Below are positions 9,201-17,296 of a stretch of 64,000 nt of DNA, piece by piece (positions within the stretch are counted from its first letter, which is position 1; each line of letters starts with the position of its first letter). Below the pieces are notes generated by a model, which was not told the DNA's origin, did no database searches, and saw only the letters and a list, made by a program, of their open reading frames with translations. Origin of the DNA: JBGPHT01 sp041484525 (GTDB lineage Bacteria; Acidobacteriota; Terriglobia; Bryobacterales; Bryobacteraceae); contig JBGPHT010000018.1 of the NCBI GenBank assembly GCA_041484525.1, positions 1 through 64,000 on the forward strand, written 5' to 3'. Position numbers and translations under genes: made by a program.

Positions 9201-9499
9201 GGAAGAAAGGCTTCTACGTGCTCGACGCCGGCGACGGACTCTCTGCCATCGAGATGCTTCGCCTGCATGATGGCGTCAGCCTGATGCTCCTTGATGTCAC
9301 CCTGCCCGGAATGCTGAGCCCGCAGATCTTGCGTGAGGCCCGCCGGATCCAGCCGGATTTGAAAGTGGTTCTAACGAGCGCCCATGGCGATCAGAGGGTC
9401 GCAGGACTATTCAAAGACCTGACTTTCGATCGCTTCATCAGAAAGCCTTATCGTATTGCCGAAGTTGTGGAAGTCATCCGGGCAACGCTATCGAAGTGA
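6275..9499 (+). CDS. Soluble multi-PAS hybrid histidine kinase with C-terminal receiver
   Basis: The 1074-residue protein has a coiled coil at about residues 25-60, then five PAS-like repeats separated by linkers of the type RESEERYRAL, KESEERLRMA and RESEERFRNI. The HisKA dimerisation helix has His713 in GIAHDFNNLLGG. The HATPase domain follows, with an N box (NLVINSSEAID) near 822 and glycine boxes DTGCGMT and GRGLGLA. A receiver domain lies at about 955-1070 with phospho-acceptor Asp1007 in LLDVTLPGM. No membrane helix is visible, so it senses a cytoplasmic or diffusible cue. The HDFNN variant of the H box is common in such hybrid kinases, whose output partner is often unlinked. No partner regulator is adjacent. 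Confidence 0.93.
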   Translation: MGTSESSVFPDRPPGPVTSTELDSEHENQQLRDRIAELTRQLADREQLEDRLRESEERYRALCNSMKEGFAVCEMIFDDAGKPADFRYLEINPGGTEPSGLKPEEIVGKTARQLSAGLPDSAFEALGRVVTTGKPSDFEIYSTVSAKHYECRAYRISPGRFALLFHDVTDRKRAEHALNEGEQRLRIAKDAAKLGIYDYDVAAGTIMWDARVRQLWGVDPEVPITLDTFFFGLHPDDRAQTQALLERALDPAGSGEYYAEYRVISHADASERWVAATGQVFFEQGRAVHLIGTGQDISEWKRAETALKESEERLRMAQRAAHIGIWDWDPRTGDVIWTPEGRADESATADIVRDPTARRRLVHPEDFARMQAARDQALANRQPIDLEIRTLPHTGGVRWINVKGGAVYNQAGEIVRVLGVYIDITERKRLEEELRQRLEELEKLMDVAPVAILVAHDQGGHKITGNRMANQLYESSEGENISARPALPVPSPRRYFRDGVELKAEELPMQKAAMHGQDVRDAELEFLLPSGKRIIVWGHASPLRDDAGQIRGAVGAFLDITSKKRAEAELRESEERFRNIADTASVMMWMSDPGYAVTFINRLAAVFTGLTVEQLQNGGWSEVIHPDDMEILSSWFRTATGSRSTDQATFRLRRADGEYRHMVATTSPRYIGDVYAGQIGTTVDITDIERAHEREIDRQKLESVGTLANGIAHDFNNLLGGVLANAELALLENAEGGSPVEGLRHIRTAAIRGSEIVRQLMVYSGQESPVSELVDLAKLIEEMIELLKISVSKHAVLQMQLGKDLPAVRANPAQLRQLVMNLVINSSEAIDDRPGTIHIGMARLTVESDSVPSAVQSLPAGDYILLDVSDTGCGMTAEAQARIFDPFYTTKYQGRGLGLAVVQGIVRGFGGAIKIESAPDKGTTVQVWVPCAGELLQAKRDRIADSARIEVRAPFGTVLIVEDEEPLREVVSKMLRKKGFYVLDAGDGLSAIEMLRLHDGVSLMLLDVTLPGMLSPQILREARRIQPDLKVVLTSAHGDQRVAGLFKDLTFDRFIRKPYRIAEVVEVIRATLSK

Positions 9500-9525
9500 A
9501 AAGTGTAGCGATAATCTTGTGACCC

Positions 9526-10153
9526 ATGCGACGACTTCTGCTGCTGGCCCTCTTCTGCTTTTCCGCCTTCGCCCAAACCTTCTACCTCAAAGACAACGAC
9601 ACTGTTGTCTTCTATGGCGACAGCATCACCGACCAGCGCCTCTACACCACCTTCACGGAAACCTATGTCCTGACGCGCTTCCCGAAGATGAAGATCGCTT
9701 TTGTGCACTCCGGCTGGGGCGGCGACCGCGTCACCGGCGGTGGCGGCGGTCCCGTCGACATCCGCCTCCGTTGCTTTCGCCCTCCGCGCCTCCGATTTCA
9801 CCGACTCCCTGAACCAGCAGCCGCTGCGCATCACCGGCGCCCGCTATCAACTCAAGATCGACGATGCCCCCGTCGGCTCTTTCACCCGGGAGCAATTCGA
9901 AGCCGGCATCAATCTCGCCACGCTCCCCACCCCCATGGCGAAGCAGGCCGCCGGCGTCCACGCGCTCACACTGAAGCACAACAACGTACACTCTACGCGC
10001 TGGCGGAAGTTGCAGACCGGCCTCGAGAAGGACGCCCCCGCACACCTGAAGCAGGCCATGGACGCGCTCGACGCCCTCGAGACCGACCTCATCGCCGCCC
10101 AACGCGCCGCTGCCCAGCCTAAGCCGCATCGCTACGAACTGTCGCCGGAATGA
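9526..10153 (+). pseudogene. SGNH/GDSL-hydrolase gene with its centre deleted and frame shifted
   Basis: The first 80 or so codons encode a signal peptide (MRRLLLLALFCFSAFAQ) and the start of an SGNH hydrolase. The block-I serine motif FYGDSITDQ and the GWGGDRVTGGGGGPVD segment are both visible. Near 9770 the sequence jumps to a different frame, which encodes a typical C-terminal part of the same family (FALRASDFTDSLNQ, GVHALTLKHNNVHSTRW) up to the stop at 10153. The central part, which should carry the blocks with catalytic Asn, Asp and His, is missing. The product cannot be a functional esterase. An internal deletion of several hundred bases is the simplest explanation; an assembly error is the alternative. 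Confidence 0.82.
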
Positions 10154-10213
10154 CAGATCCGATAGGAGGCCCGCCCGCCATCGACGGCAGCGTCAACATC
10201 ACTGCCGTCCTCG

Positions 10214-10320
10214 CAATTTCGGGGACAGGCTACACAACCTCGAAATTCGCCGCAAGATCTTGAACTAGCGCGAGTGCCCTTTGGCGAATTTCGAGGTTGT
10301 GTAGTCTGTCCCCGAAATTG
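10214..10320. repeat. Family-1 palindromic repeat, long form
   Basis: Two 38-base arms (10214-10251 and 10283-10320) are inverted copies with one mismatch, separated by a 31-base loop. The outer arm contains the family core CGGGGACAGGCTACACAACC. It lies between the SGNH pseudogene and the S9 peptidase gene. A transcript would fold into a very stable hairpin. The layout is that of REPIN-like elements, which are mobilised by RAYT transposases in other bacteria; no such transposase gene is in the window. Confidence 0.9.
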
Positions 10321-10372
10321 AAGTGCCGCTGACCCTCGCGGCCCCGTGCCCCTTTGTTGTAGACTCTCGTTC

Positions 10373-12460
10373 ATGCGACGACTCCTCCTGGCCACTCTTG
10401 TATTCGTCTGCGCCGCGAGCGCGAAGACCTTCACCTTGGAACAGGTCCTCTCGGCGCCGTTCCCATCGGAATTGATTGCCGCTCCCGGCGCCGGAAAAGT
10501 CGCCTGGCTGTTGAACGAGCACGGCGCGCGCAACATCTGGGTCGCCGCCGCCCCCGATTACAAGGGCACGCGCATCACCTCCTACACCGAGGACGATGGC
10601 ACCGACATCGGCCAGATGTCCTGGACCCCCGATGGCAAAGCCGTCCTCTACACGCGCGGCGGCGATCTCGAATTCCTGGGCCGCCCCGATCCCAACCCCT
10701 CCGCCAATACCGCCGGCACCGAGCAGGCCATCTACCTGGTGGTTCCCGGCGAGCAACCGCGAAAGATCGCCGACGGCCATTCGCCGCTGATTTCGCCGAA
10801 CGGCGACCGCATCGCCTTCCTGCGCGCCAGCCAGATCTGGATCGCCTCACTCGCCGCTTCGGACCGCCCCGCGCAGCTCTATCGTGCGCGCACCGGCGTC
10901 ACTTCCTCGCAGCCGAAATGGTCGCCCGACGGCAACCGGCTGGCGTTTGTCAGCGACCGCGGCAACCACAGCTTCATTTCGGTTTATGACTTCGCCTCCA
11001 AGGGCCTGACCTATCTCGACCCCACGGTGGATCGCGATTCCAACCCCATCTGGTCGCCCGACGGCAAGCAAATCGCTTTCATCCGCAACACTTCGGGTGG
11101 CGGTGGCGGCGGCCGCGGTGGACGCCGCGCGGGCGATCCGTGGGCCATTCGCGTCGCCGCCGTTTCCGATGGCACGGGCCGTCAGATCTGGCGCGCCGAA
11201 TCCGGACCCGGCAGCGTCTTCCACAACACCGAGTCTCCCGACGCGCTCTTCTGGGCCGCCGGCGACCGCATCGTTTTCCCGTGGGAGCGCGACGGCTGGG
11301 TGCACCTCTATTCCGTGGCCGTCGAAGGCGGCTCCGCCACGCTCCTCACGCCCGGTAATTTCGAAGTCGATCACGTCTCCTATTCGCCCGACCGCAAGGA
11401 CATCATCTTCGACTCGAACCAGGACGATATCGACCGCCGCCACGTCTGGCGCGTCTCCGTCAACAGCGGTCCGCCCAAGCCGATCACCAAAGGCGAAAGC
11501 ATCGAGCTGACTCCGGTGCTGGCCGGGAGTGAGGTCGTGTTCCTGCACGCCGATGGCCGCCGCCCGCTGCGCGCCGCTGTTCTGGTGAACGGCGAGCCGC
11601 GCGATCTCGCGCCCGACGCCGTCCCCGCCGATTTCCCCGTCGACTCGCTCGTCGTGCCCCAGCAGGTGATCTACAACGCCTCTGACGGCATGCCCATCCA
11701 CGCCCAACTTTTCATGCCGCCCGGCAGCAGTCCCGGCCAGAAGCATCCCGCGCTCGTCTTCATGCACGGCGGTTCGCGCCGCCAGATGATGCTCGGCTGG
11801 CACTACATGGATTACTACAACAACGCGTACGCCATGAACCAATACCTTGCCAACCAGGGTTACATTGTGCTCTCGATCAATTACCGCAGCGGCATTGGCT
11901 ACGGCATGAACTTCCGCGAGGCCGTCAACTACGGAGCCAGCGGCGCCAGCGAATTCCATGACGTGGAAGGCGCCGGACTCTACCTGCGCACCCGGCCGGA
12001 TGTCGACCCCGCGCACATCGGTCTCTGGGGCGGTTCCTACGGCGGATATTTGACCGCCCTCGGTCTGGCGCGCGCTTCCGATCTGTTCGCCGCCGGCGTG
12101 GATTTCCACGGCGTCCACGATTGGAGCGCCCGCGCCAATGGCGGTGGCCGTGGTGGCGCCGCCGCTCCGGCAGCCCCCGCCATCCCCGATCCCGCGCGCG
12201 AAGAAGCCGCCCGCCTCGCGTTCCAATCGTCGCCTATGGCCGCCGTGCGCACCTGGCGCTCGCCCGTGCTGCTCATCCACGGCGATGACGACCGCAACGT
12301 GGATTTCTCACAGACCGTGGAACTCGCCGGCGCTCTCCGCCGCCAGGGCACCTACTTCGAACAGCTCATCATCCCCGACGAAATCCACGGCTTCCTGCGG
12401 CACGGCTCCTGGCTGCGCGCCTACCGCGCGACTGCGGATTTCTTCAAGCGGAAGCTGTAA
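10373..12460 (+). CDS. Exported S9-family serine peptidase (prolyl oligopeptidase/DPP IV type)
   Basis: The 695-residue product begins MRRLLLATLVFVCAASAK, a Sec signal peptide. The ATG at 10373 is chosen over the longer frame for that reason. Residues up to about 430 form WD40-like PD40 beta-propeller repeats (KWSPDGNRLAFVSDRG, IWSPDGKQIAFIRN). The C-terminal alpha/beta-hydrolase domain has catalytic Ser555 in WGGSYGGY, the acid near residue 638 (HGDDDRNVDF) and His672 in EIHGF. Two glycine-rich low-complexity inserts (GGGGGGRGGRR and GGGRGGAAAPAAPA) are unusual. It probably degrades peptides in the periplasm. It is monocistronic as far as can be seen. Confidence 0.93.
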   Translation: MRRLLLATLVFVCAASAKTFTLEQVLSAPFPSELIAAPGAGKVAWLLNEHGARNIWVAAAPDYKGTRITSYTEDDGTDIGQMSWTPDGKAVLYTRGGDLEFLGRPDPNPSANTAGTEQAIYLVVPGEQPRKIADGHSPLISPNGDRIAFLRASQIWIASLAASDRPAQLYRARTGVTSSQPKWSPDGNRLAFVSDRGNHSFISVYDFASKGLTYLDPTVDRDSNPIWSPDGKQIAFIRNTSGGGGGGRGGRRAGDPWAIRVAAVSDGTGRQIWRAESGPGSVFHNTESPDALFWAAGDRIVFPWERDGWVHLYSVAVEGGSATLLTPGNFEVDHVSYSPDRKDIIFDSNQDDIDRRHVWRVSVNSGPPKPITKGESIELTPVLAGSEVVFLHADGRRPLRAAVLVNGEPRDLAPDAVPADFPVDSLVVPQQVIYNASDGMPIHAQLFMPPGSSPGQKHPALVFMHGGSRRQMMLGWHYMDYYNNAYAMNQYLANQGYIVLSINYRSGIGYGMNFREAVNYGASGASEFHDVEGAGLYLRTRPDVDPAHIGLWGGSYGGYLTALGLARASDLFAAGVDFHGVHDWSARANGGGRGGAAAPAAPAIPDPAREEAARLAFQSSPMAAVRTWRSPVLLIHGDDDRNVDFSQTVELAGALRRQGTYFEQLIIPDEIHGFLRHGSWLRAYRATADFFKRKL

Positions 12461-12511
12461 ATCCGTCACCGGCCGGTCGCTCGCCGTGCCGCGTGATATG
12501 CTGGGTTCCGG

Positions 12512-13933
12512 ATGTTCAGTCGGCAGCGTAAAGCCCGTGTTTTGTTCGGGCTGTCCGATCTAATCCTGGTCACGCTGGCGTTTGAGGCGGCTTACCAGAC
12601 GCGGTCTATCCTGCGACTGGAGCATGACTTCTACCTCACCGTCGAGCAGAAAGCGCTGGTCCTCGGTTTCACCCTGACGGCCTGGCTGACGATCGGCCTG
12701 TGGCTCGACGTCTACGAGAAACTGGATTCCGGCCACCCCCGCGTCATCCTCCGCGATACCGCCCGCCAGTGCGCTTACGGCGCTCTCTTTCTGGTCGTTT
12801 TTGAATACATCCTACGGATGGATTTGAGCCGCTTCTTCCTGGTCCTGTTCTTCGCGTACGCCTGGGTACTGCTGTTGACCTTCCGCCTCCTGGCCGGCCG
12901 CATGGTCGGCTTGATCCGCCGCGAATTCGCCGCGCCGCATTACGTCATGGTGGTGGGGACGGGCCCGCGCGCCGTCCGCCTGGCAGGGGAACTGGAGCAG
13001 TCCGGCGAATACGGCATCCGGCTGCGCGGGTTCCTCGACGAACAGCCGGCGGGGAACGGAAGAACGCCCGAAGACATCGTGCTCGGATCGACGTACCACG
13101 TGTGGCCCATCGCGCACCTTCGCTCGATCCTGCGGCAGCACGTGGTGGATGAAATCCTCTTCGCCGTCGGCAGCGAGAGCCTCGCCGACCTGGAAGAGAT
13201 CTTCCTGCTGTGCGACGAAGAGGGAGTGCGCACGCGCGTGGCGGTGGATTTTTTCCCGCACGTCAACAGCACCGTGTCGCTCGACCGCTTCGGCGTCACG
13301 CCGCTGCTGACCTTTTCAGCCGTCCCCTATGACGAAGTTCGCCTGCTGCTGAAGCGCATCTTCGATATCATGCTCGCGATCGCCGGGCTGGTAGTCCTGG
13401 CGCCGTTCATGCTGGCCGTCGCCACCCTGATCCGCCTGACTTCGCCCGGCCCCGCCATTTTCCGGCAGGTGCGCTGCGGTCTCAACGGCCGGCGGTTCCT
13501 GTTCTACAAATTCCGCTCGATGTGCGATAACGCCGAGGAGCTGAAGGGGACAGTGGCGCACCTGAATACCCGCGGGACGGCCTTCAAGATTCCCGGCGAT
13601 CCGCGGCTCACCGCGCTCGGCCGCTACCTCCGCAAGTTCTCGATCGACGAATGGCCGCAGTTGTGGAACGTGCTGCGCGGCGACATGTCTTTGGTGGGAC
13701 CGCGGCCGGCCGTTCCGAGCGAAGTGGATAATTACAAGCAGTGGCAGCGCCGGCGGCTCCGCATGCGCCCGGGCCTGACGTGCCTCTGGGCCGTGGCCGG
13801 CCGCGACAACGTCGATTTCGAAACGTGGATGAAACTGGACATGCAGTACATTGATACCTGGTCGCTCGCGCTCGACTGGAAGATCCTGCTGCGCACCATC
13901 CCACGCGTGCTGAGCGGCCGCGGGGCCAATTGA
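12512..13933 (+). CDS. Polyprenyl glycosylphosphotransferase (exopolysaccharide initiating sugar transferase)
   Basis: The 473-residue protein has four or five N-terminal membrane helices (residues about 10-115), a Rossmann-like CoA-binding/nucleotide domain (VMVVGTGPRAVRLAGEL) and the C-terminal bacterial sugar transferase domain from about residue 285. The last contains KRIFDIMLAIAGLVVLAP, FYKFRSM, SIDEWPQLWNVLRGDMSLVG and GPRPA. Enzymes of the WcaJ/WbaP group transfer a sugar-1-phosphate from a UDP-sugar to undecaprenyl phosphate, starting exopolysaccharide or capsule assembly at the inner membrane. No other polysaccharide gene is adjacent, so it may act as a lone initiating enzyme. The next gene follows after 19 bases. 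Confidence 0.93.
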   Translation: MFSRQRKARVLFGLSDLILVTLAFEAAYQTRSILRLEHDFYLTVEQKALVLGFTLTAWLTIGLWLDVYEKLDSGHPRVILRDTARQCAYGALFLVVFEYILRMDLSRFFLVLFFAYAWVLLLTFRLLAGRMVGLIRREFAAPHYVMVVGTGPRAVRLAGELEQSGEYGIRLRGFLDEQPAGNGRTPEDIVLGSTYHVWPIAHLRSILRQHVVDEILFAVGSESLADLEEIFLLCDEEGVRTRVAVDFFPHVNSTVSLDRFGVTPLLTFSAVPYDEVRLLLKRIFDIMLAIAGLVVLAPFMLAVATLIRLTSPGPAIFRQVRCGLNGRRFLFYKFRSMCDNAEELKGTVAHLNTRGTAFKIPGDPRLTALGRYLRKFSIDEWPQLWNVLRGDMSLVGPRPAVPSEVDNYKQWQRRRLRMRPGLTCLWAVAGRDNVDFETWMKLDMQYIDTWSLALDWKILLRTIPRVLSGRGAN

Positions 13934-13952
13934 TACCGGACGGCACACAAAC

Positions 13953-14567
13953 ATGCACTTGCTCCCCACTCCCGACGAAGTCGTACACCTGCTTCGTGAA
14001 ACCGGCGCGCTGCGCGAGGGCCATTTTGAATACCCCACCGGCATGCACTCGAACGAGTACCTGCAGGTTCCCCTGGCGCTGCGCTATTACCAGCACCAGC
14101 GCCTGCTGTCGGTCGGACTCAGCCGCCTGCTGCGCGCCAACCCGGAGATTCGGGCCATCCTGTCCGACGTCTCCATCGTGGCGCCGGCCACCGGCGGACT
14201 GCCGGTCGCGTTCGGCGTCTGCGAAGCCCTGCGCGCCAAACAGGTCTACTGGGCCGAGCGAGACCACGACCACGAGCCGCTCCACTTCCGCCAGTTCGTG
14301 GACCCGCAACCTGGCGAGCCGGTCATCCTGGTGGACGACATCCTGCGCACCGGCAACAAGATCTCGGAGCTGAAGCACCTGCTCGAATCCCGCGGCGCCA
14401 TGGTCGTCGGCCTGGCCGTGATCATCTACCAGCCGACGCCCACCACCAAGGATTTCGGTTCTCTTCCGCTGTACTATCTGGCCAAACTCGACGCCCACTA
14501 TTACACCGACAGCAGCAATTGCGACCTTTGCCGCAAAGGCGAGCCCTTACAAAAAGTCTGGGTCTAA
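13953..14567 (+). CDS. Orotate phosphoribosyltransferase-like protein
   Basis: This 204-residue protein has the type I phosphoribosyltransferase core with the PRPP-binding motif VILVDDILRTGNKI near residue 125. The N-terminal ETGALREGHFEYPTGMHSN is the arrangement seen in PyrE-like enzymes, and a long C-terminal extension contains a CDLCRKG motif. PyrE makes orotidine 5'-phosphate from orotate and PRPP. The C-terminal cysteine pair is not typical of the well-studied enzyme, so a related phosphoribosyltransferase role remains possible. It follows the sugar transferase gene by 19 bases and may share its transcript. Confidence 0.8.
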   Translation: MHLLPTPDEVVHLLRETGALREGHFEYPTGMHSNEYLQVPLALRYYQHQRLLSVGLSRLLRANPEIRAILSDVSIVAPATGGLPVAFGVCEALRAKQVYWAERDHDHEPLHFRQFVDPQPGEPVILVDDILRTGNKISELKHLLESRGAMVVGLAVIIYQPTPTTKDFGSLPLYYLAKLDAHYYTDSSNCDLCRKGEPLQKVWV

Positions 14568-14627
14568 CGGGTCGTGTGTTTTGACCGGCGTGTAGTCAGA
14601 TATGACAACATAGTCATGCGAGCCTGA

Positions 14628-15161
14628 ACCAGCGATCAAGGCGGCAGAGGCAAGCATTTTCTGAAGCAAGGGATTGCCAGCCAAATCATCGGCGGCTGGC
14701 GGATCTCGGGCATTTTCTCACGCCGCACCGGCACTCCGCTTACCTTCACGGGCAACAACAGTTTGACCCTGGGCAGCGGCGGGACCACGACGCTCGATCC
14801 GGTTGCTCCGATCAAGGTCCTCGGCGGAATCAACGTGAACAATCCCTGGTTCGACACTGCCAGCTTTGTCAGGACCAACACCAATGTTCAAGGGAGCACC
14901 GGCCGGGCGATCTGGAGCGGACCGGGACTCACCGCCCTGAACGCTTCGCTATCGCGTACGATCGCCTTTCGTGAAGGGGGCCTGAAGCTGCAGCTTCGCC
15001 TGGAAACCATCAACGCCACGAATACGGCGCAGTTCTCCAATCCGAATACGGGCTTTGGATCCAACTTCGGGTTCATCACGGGAACCATCGGTTCAGGTAC
15101 AGGTGTGAACGGCACCGGCGGCGGACGCGTCGTGCAGTTAGGCGCCAAGCTAACCTTCTGA
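14628..15161 (+). pseudogene. C-terminal fragment of a TonB-dependent receptor (Oar-like)
   Basis: The frame is open from just after TGA at 14625-14627 to TGA at 15159-15161 and encodes about 177 residues. It includes GGWRISGIFSRRTGTPLTF, a WFDTASF block and LNASLSRTIAF, and ends with VQLGAKLTF, an aromatic outer-membrane beta-barrel C-terminus. These are characteristic of the last strands of the large carboxypeptidase-regulatory/TonB receptors common in Acidobacteria, which are about 1000 residues long. There is no signal peptide or plug domain, and no start fits, so only the tail of the gene survives. It is bounded downstream by a palindromic repeat. Confidence 0.85.
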
Positions 15162-15163
15162 TC

Positions 15164-15237
15164 GGAAACCGGGGACAGGCTACGAAACCTTCCGCGCCGC
15201 CTTTTGCGCGGAATTTCGTTGCCTGTCCCCGCTTTCC
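15164..15237. repeat. Family-1 palindromic repeat, short form
   Basis: GGAAA-CC-GGGGACAGGC on the left pairs with GCCTGTCCCC-GC-TTTCC on the right. The inner part pairs ACGAAA and TTCCGC with GCGGAA and TCGT. It follows the receptor fragment by two bases. The remaining 200 bases up to the methyltransferase hold no gene. Confidence 0.9.
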
Positions 15238-15332
15238 AGCGAATACTCCTCTTGCTGAATCATTGTGCAGAATGTAACAAACGTATAACTAACTTAGACA
15301 TCGACCCTTTCCAATAATCGTTTTCCACAGTC

Positions 15333-15354
15333 TTTTCCACGTCCCAGTGGAAAA
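15333..15354. other. Perfect 8-bp hairpin with an adjacent half-repeat, possible operator or terminator
   Basis: TTTTCCAC at 15333-15340 and GTGGAAAA at 15347-15354 are perfect inverted repeats around a 6-base loop. A third TTTTCCAC copy lies directly upstream at 15321-15328. The cluster is about 100 bases before the methyltransferase start. It could bind a regulator or end leftover transcription from the receptor fragment; the sequence alone does not decide. Confidence 0.4.
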
Positions 15355-15455
15355 CCCTTTAGATAGCGTTCAGCCGACCCAGGACCAATCGCCCCGAAAC
15401 TCCGTCCACCGTTCGCCGACAATGGTAAATTGAATACATTGCGAGGTTGGAAGTG

Positions 15456-15983
15456 ATGCGGAGAGTCTGCCTCCTGGCCCTTTTGGCCTGCGCCCAATTA
15501 ACCGCCCAGGACCAAAAACTGGCGCCCTACTATCCCACTCCGGAGACGATCGTCGAGAAGATGCTTCGACTGGGCGGCCTCAAAGCCGGCGAGAAAATGG
15601 TCGATCTCGGTTCGGGCGACGGGCGCATCGTGATCATGGCGGCCCAGAAGTTTCATGCCGACGCTACCGGCGTCGAGCTGGCCGTCGATCTCTGCAAACA
15701 GAGCCTGGACAAAATCCGCAAGCTCGGCCTGGAAAAGACCGCCCACATCGTGAACGGAGATCTTCTGAAGCAAAACTACAGCTCCGCGGACTTGGTGACC
15801 GTCTATCTGCTTCCCGATTCCATCGATGCGAAAGTGCAGCCCCTGCTCGACAGGCAACTGAAGAAGGGGGCGCGCGTGGTGGCCCACGATTTCGAGTTTA
15901 AGAACTGGACGCCGGAGAAAGTGGAGAACGTCGCGGACGACGGCGAGGGCCGGAGTCATACGCTGTTTCTCTACCGGAAGTGA
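15456..15983 (+). CDS. Exported-type class I SAM-dependent methyltransferase
   Basis: The 175-residue protein has a short hydrophobic leader (MRRVCLLALLACAQLTAQ) and then a compact Rossmann methyltransferase domain. The SAM motif I is VDLGSGDGRIVI, the acidic strand-2 end is GVELAVDL, and a VNGDLL motif follows. Proteins like this occur with a signal peptide in several Gram-negative genomes; the substrate is unknown, and periplasmic SAM supply is unexplained. ATG at 15456 is preferred over a TTG nine bases earlier. The stop overlaps the GTG start of the following kinase by 4 bases. Confidence 0.82.
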   Translation: MRRVCLLALLACAQLTAQDQKLAPYYPTPETIVEKMLRLGGLKAGEKMVDLGSGDGRIVIMAAQKFHADATGVELAVDLCKQSLDKIRKLGLEKTAHIVNGDLLKQNYSSADLVTVYLLPDSIDAKVQPLLDRQLKKGARVVAHDFEFKNWTPEKVENVADDGEGRSHTLFLYRK

Positions 15984-17134
15984 GCGTGCTCGGGTCCCCC
16001 AAAATATCCTGGTCCCGCCTTATGCCGTGGGCGCGCGTCCTGCTGGCGGTAAGCAGCCTCGGGCTCACTTACTTCTACCTGCTGCACGCCGAGTCGTACG
16101 TCTTCGGACTGATCGGCCTCTACCTGGCGTGCGCCGTCCTGGTGGCGGTTCGCGCCCGTGGCCAGGCCGGGATGCTGGGGCTGCTGGCGCTGTTCGGCGA
16201 TGCCGTGTTCTTCCTGATCCTGGCGAGCTATGGGACGGAACAATTGCTCTGGCTGTCGTCCATATTTTTCCTCTACCTGATGGCCGAAGCCCTGGTCTTC
16301 TACGGCCCCGTGGAGTTGGGGGTGGTGGCCGGCGTGGCAGCCGTTTTCTGCGCCGTGCTGCCGTCCCGTTCGAGCGGACTGCTAGAGCCCACAGTGGTGG
16401 TGGCGGGGGCCGTAGCGTTGGGCTTTGCGATCAACCGGCGCGCGCAAATCACCCGCATCGAGAGCATGAAGGAGGCTGTCGTAGAGGCCGTGACCGCCGC
16501 TGAGAAGTCGCGCGAAGAAGAGCGGCAGCGGATCGCCTCCGATTTCCACGACGGCCCGCTCCAGAGCTTCATCAGCATGCAGATGCGGCTCGAAATTCTG
16601 CGCAAGCTCATGGAGCGCGATTTTCAATCCGGCATGCAGGATCTGAAGCAGCTCCAATCGATCGCCGTCCAGCAGGTGCGCGACCTGCGCTCGTTCCTGC
16701 ACAGCATGCGCCCCGTGGACATGGAGGGCGGCAACCTGGTCGCGACCGCGCGGCGCACCGCCGAGCATTTCCAGAAGGAGAGCGGCATCCCTGTAACCTT
16801 CATGGGGACCAACACTCCCGTGGGCCTGCCGCAGGAGATGTCGTCGGAAGTGCTGCAGATGCTCCGCGAAGCGCTGCACAACGTCCAGAAACACGCGGGC
16901 GCGACGCGCGTAGCCGTGGCCATGGAGAAGACGGACCGCGGCCTGGAGATTTCCATCGACGACAACGGCCACGGCTTCAACTTTGCCGGCACCTACTCCC
17001 TCGAGGAACTGGAACTGCTGCGCCTGGGCCCTGCGAGCCTAAAGCGCCGCGCCCGCTCCTTAAACGCCGACCTGCTCCTCGAATCGCGCCCCGGCCGCGG
17101 CGCCGGTGTAAAGTTCCGCGTCCCTCTGCAATGA
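15980..17134 (+). CDS. NarL-type membrane sensor histidine kinase
   Basis: The 384-residue protein has about six N-terminal membrane helices (residues 15-155), a coiled linker and a HisKA_3 dimerisation domain. Its H box reads ERQRIASDFHDGPLQ, with His190 as likely phosphorylation site. A HATPase domain follows with N box MLREALHNVQKHAGA, then DDNGHGFN, and a final GRGAGVKFRVPL. Kinases of this class usually pair with a LuxR-type regulator, but none is adjacent. The GTG start overlaps the methyltransferase stop, and the stop overlaps an ATG that reads into repeat DNA before the propeller lipoprotein. Confidence 0.9.
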   Translation: MSVLGSPKISWSRLMPWARVLLAVSSLGLTYFYLLHAESYVFGLIGLYLACAVLVAVRARGQAGMLGLLALFGDAVFFLILASYGTEQLLWLSSIFFLYLMAEALVFYGPVELGVVAGVAAVFCAVLPSRSSGLLEPTVVVAGAVALGFAINRRAQITRIESMKEAVVEAVTAAEKSREEERQRIASDFHDGPLQSFISMQMRLEILRKLMERDFQSGMQDLKQLQSIAVQQVRDLRSFLHSMRPVDMEGGNLVATARRTAEHFQKESGIPVTFMGTNTPVGLPQEMSSEVLQMLREALHNVQKHAGATRVAVAMEKTDRGLEISIDDNGHGFNFAGTYSLEELELLRLGPASLKRRARSLNADLLLESRPGRGAGVKFRVPLQ

Positions 17135-17139
17135 CTCCG

Positions 17140-17214
17140 CAATTCGGTGACAGGCTACGAAACCTTCCGAGCGCCGCATTTGCGCGAGGAATTTCGTTGC
17201 CTGTCACCGAATTG
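17140..17214. repeat. Family-1 palindromic repeat, GGTGAC subtype
   Basis: The outer arms are CAATTCGGTGACAGGC and GCCTGTCACCGAATTG, a perfect palindrome in which the usual GGGGAC/GTCCCC pair has changed on both sides. The inner part matches the other short copies. It starts six bases after the kinase stop and lies in an open reading frame leading into the next gene. Confidence 0.92.
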
Positions 17215-17220
17215 CCCGTC

Positions 17221-17296
17221 GCGTACAATTTCGAGGTTGTGTTGCCTGTCCCCGAAACTCGTGTCCCCGAAACTCGTGTCCCCGAAACTCCCCGGA
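17221..17296. repeat. Degenerate family-1 arm with tandem 15-base units
   Basis: TTTCGAGGTTGTG and GCCTGTCCCCGAAA match the right arm of the long repeat form. They are followed by almost three tandem copies of GTCCCCGAAACTCGT. In the downstream gene's frame these encode VPETRVPETRVPET. This looks like a decayed right arm whose end has been amplified in tandem. Confidence 0.75.

Noticed and set aside
15321..15354. A possible replication origin because of DnaA-box-like TTTTCCACA.
   Set aside because: Only one nonamer fits the consensus, no AT-rich unwinding region is present and no dnaA, dnaN, gyrB or parAB gene is near.
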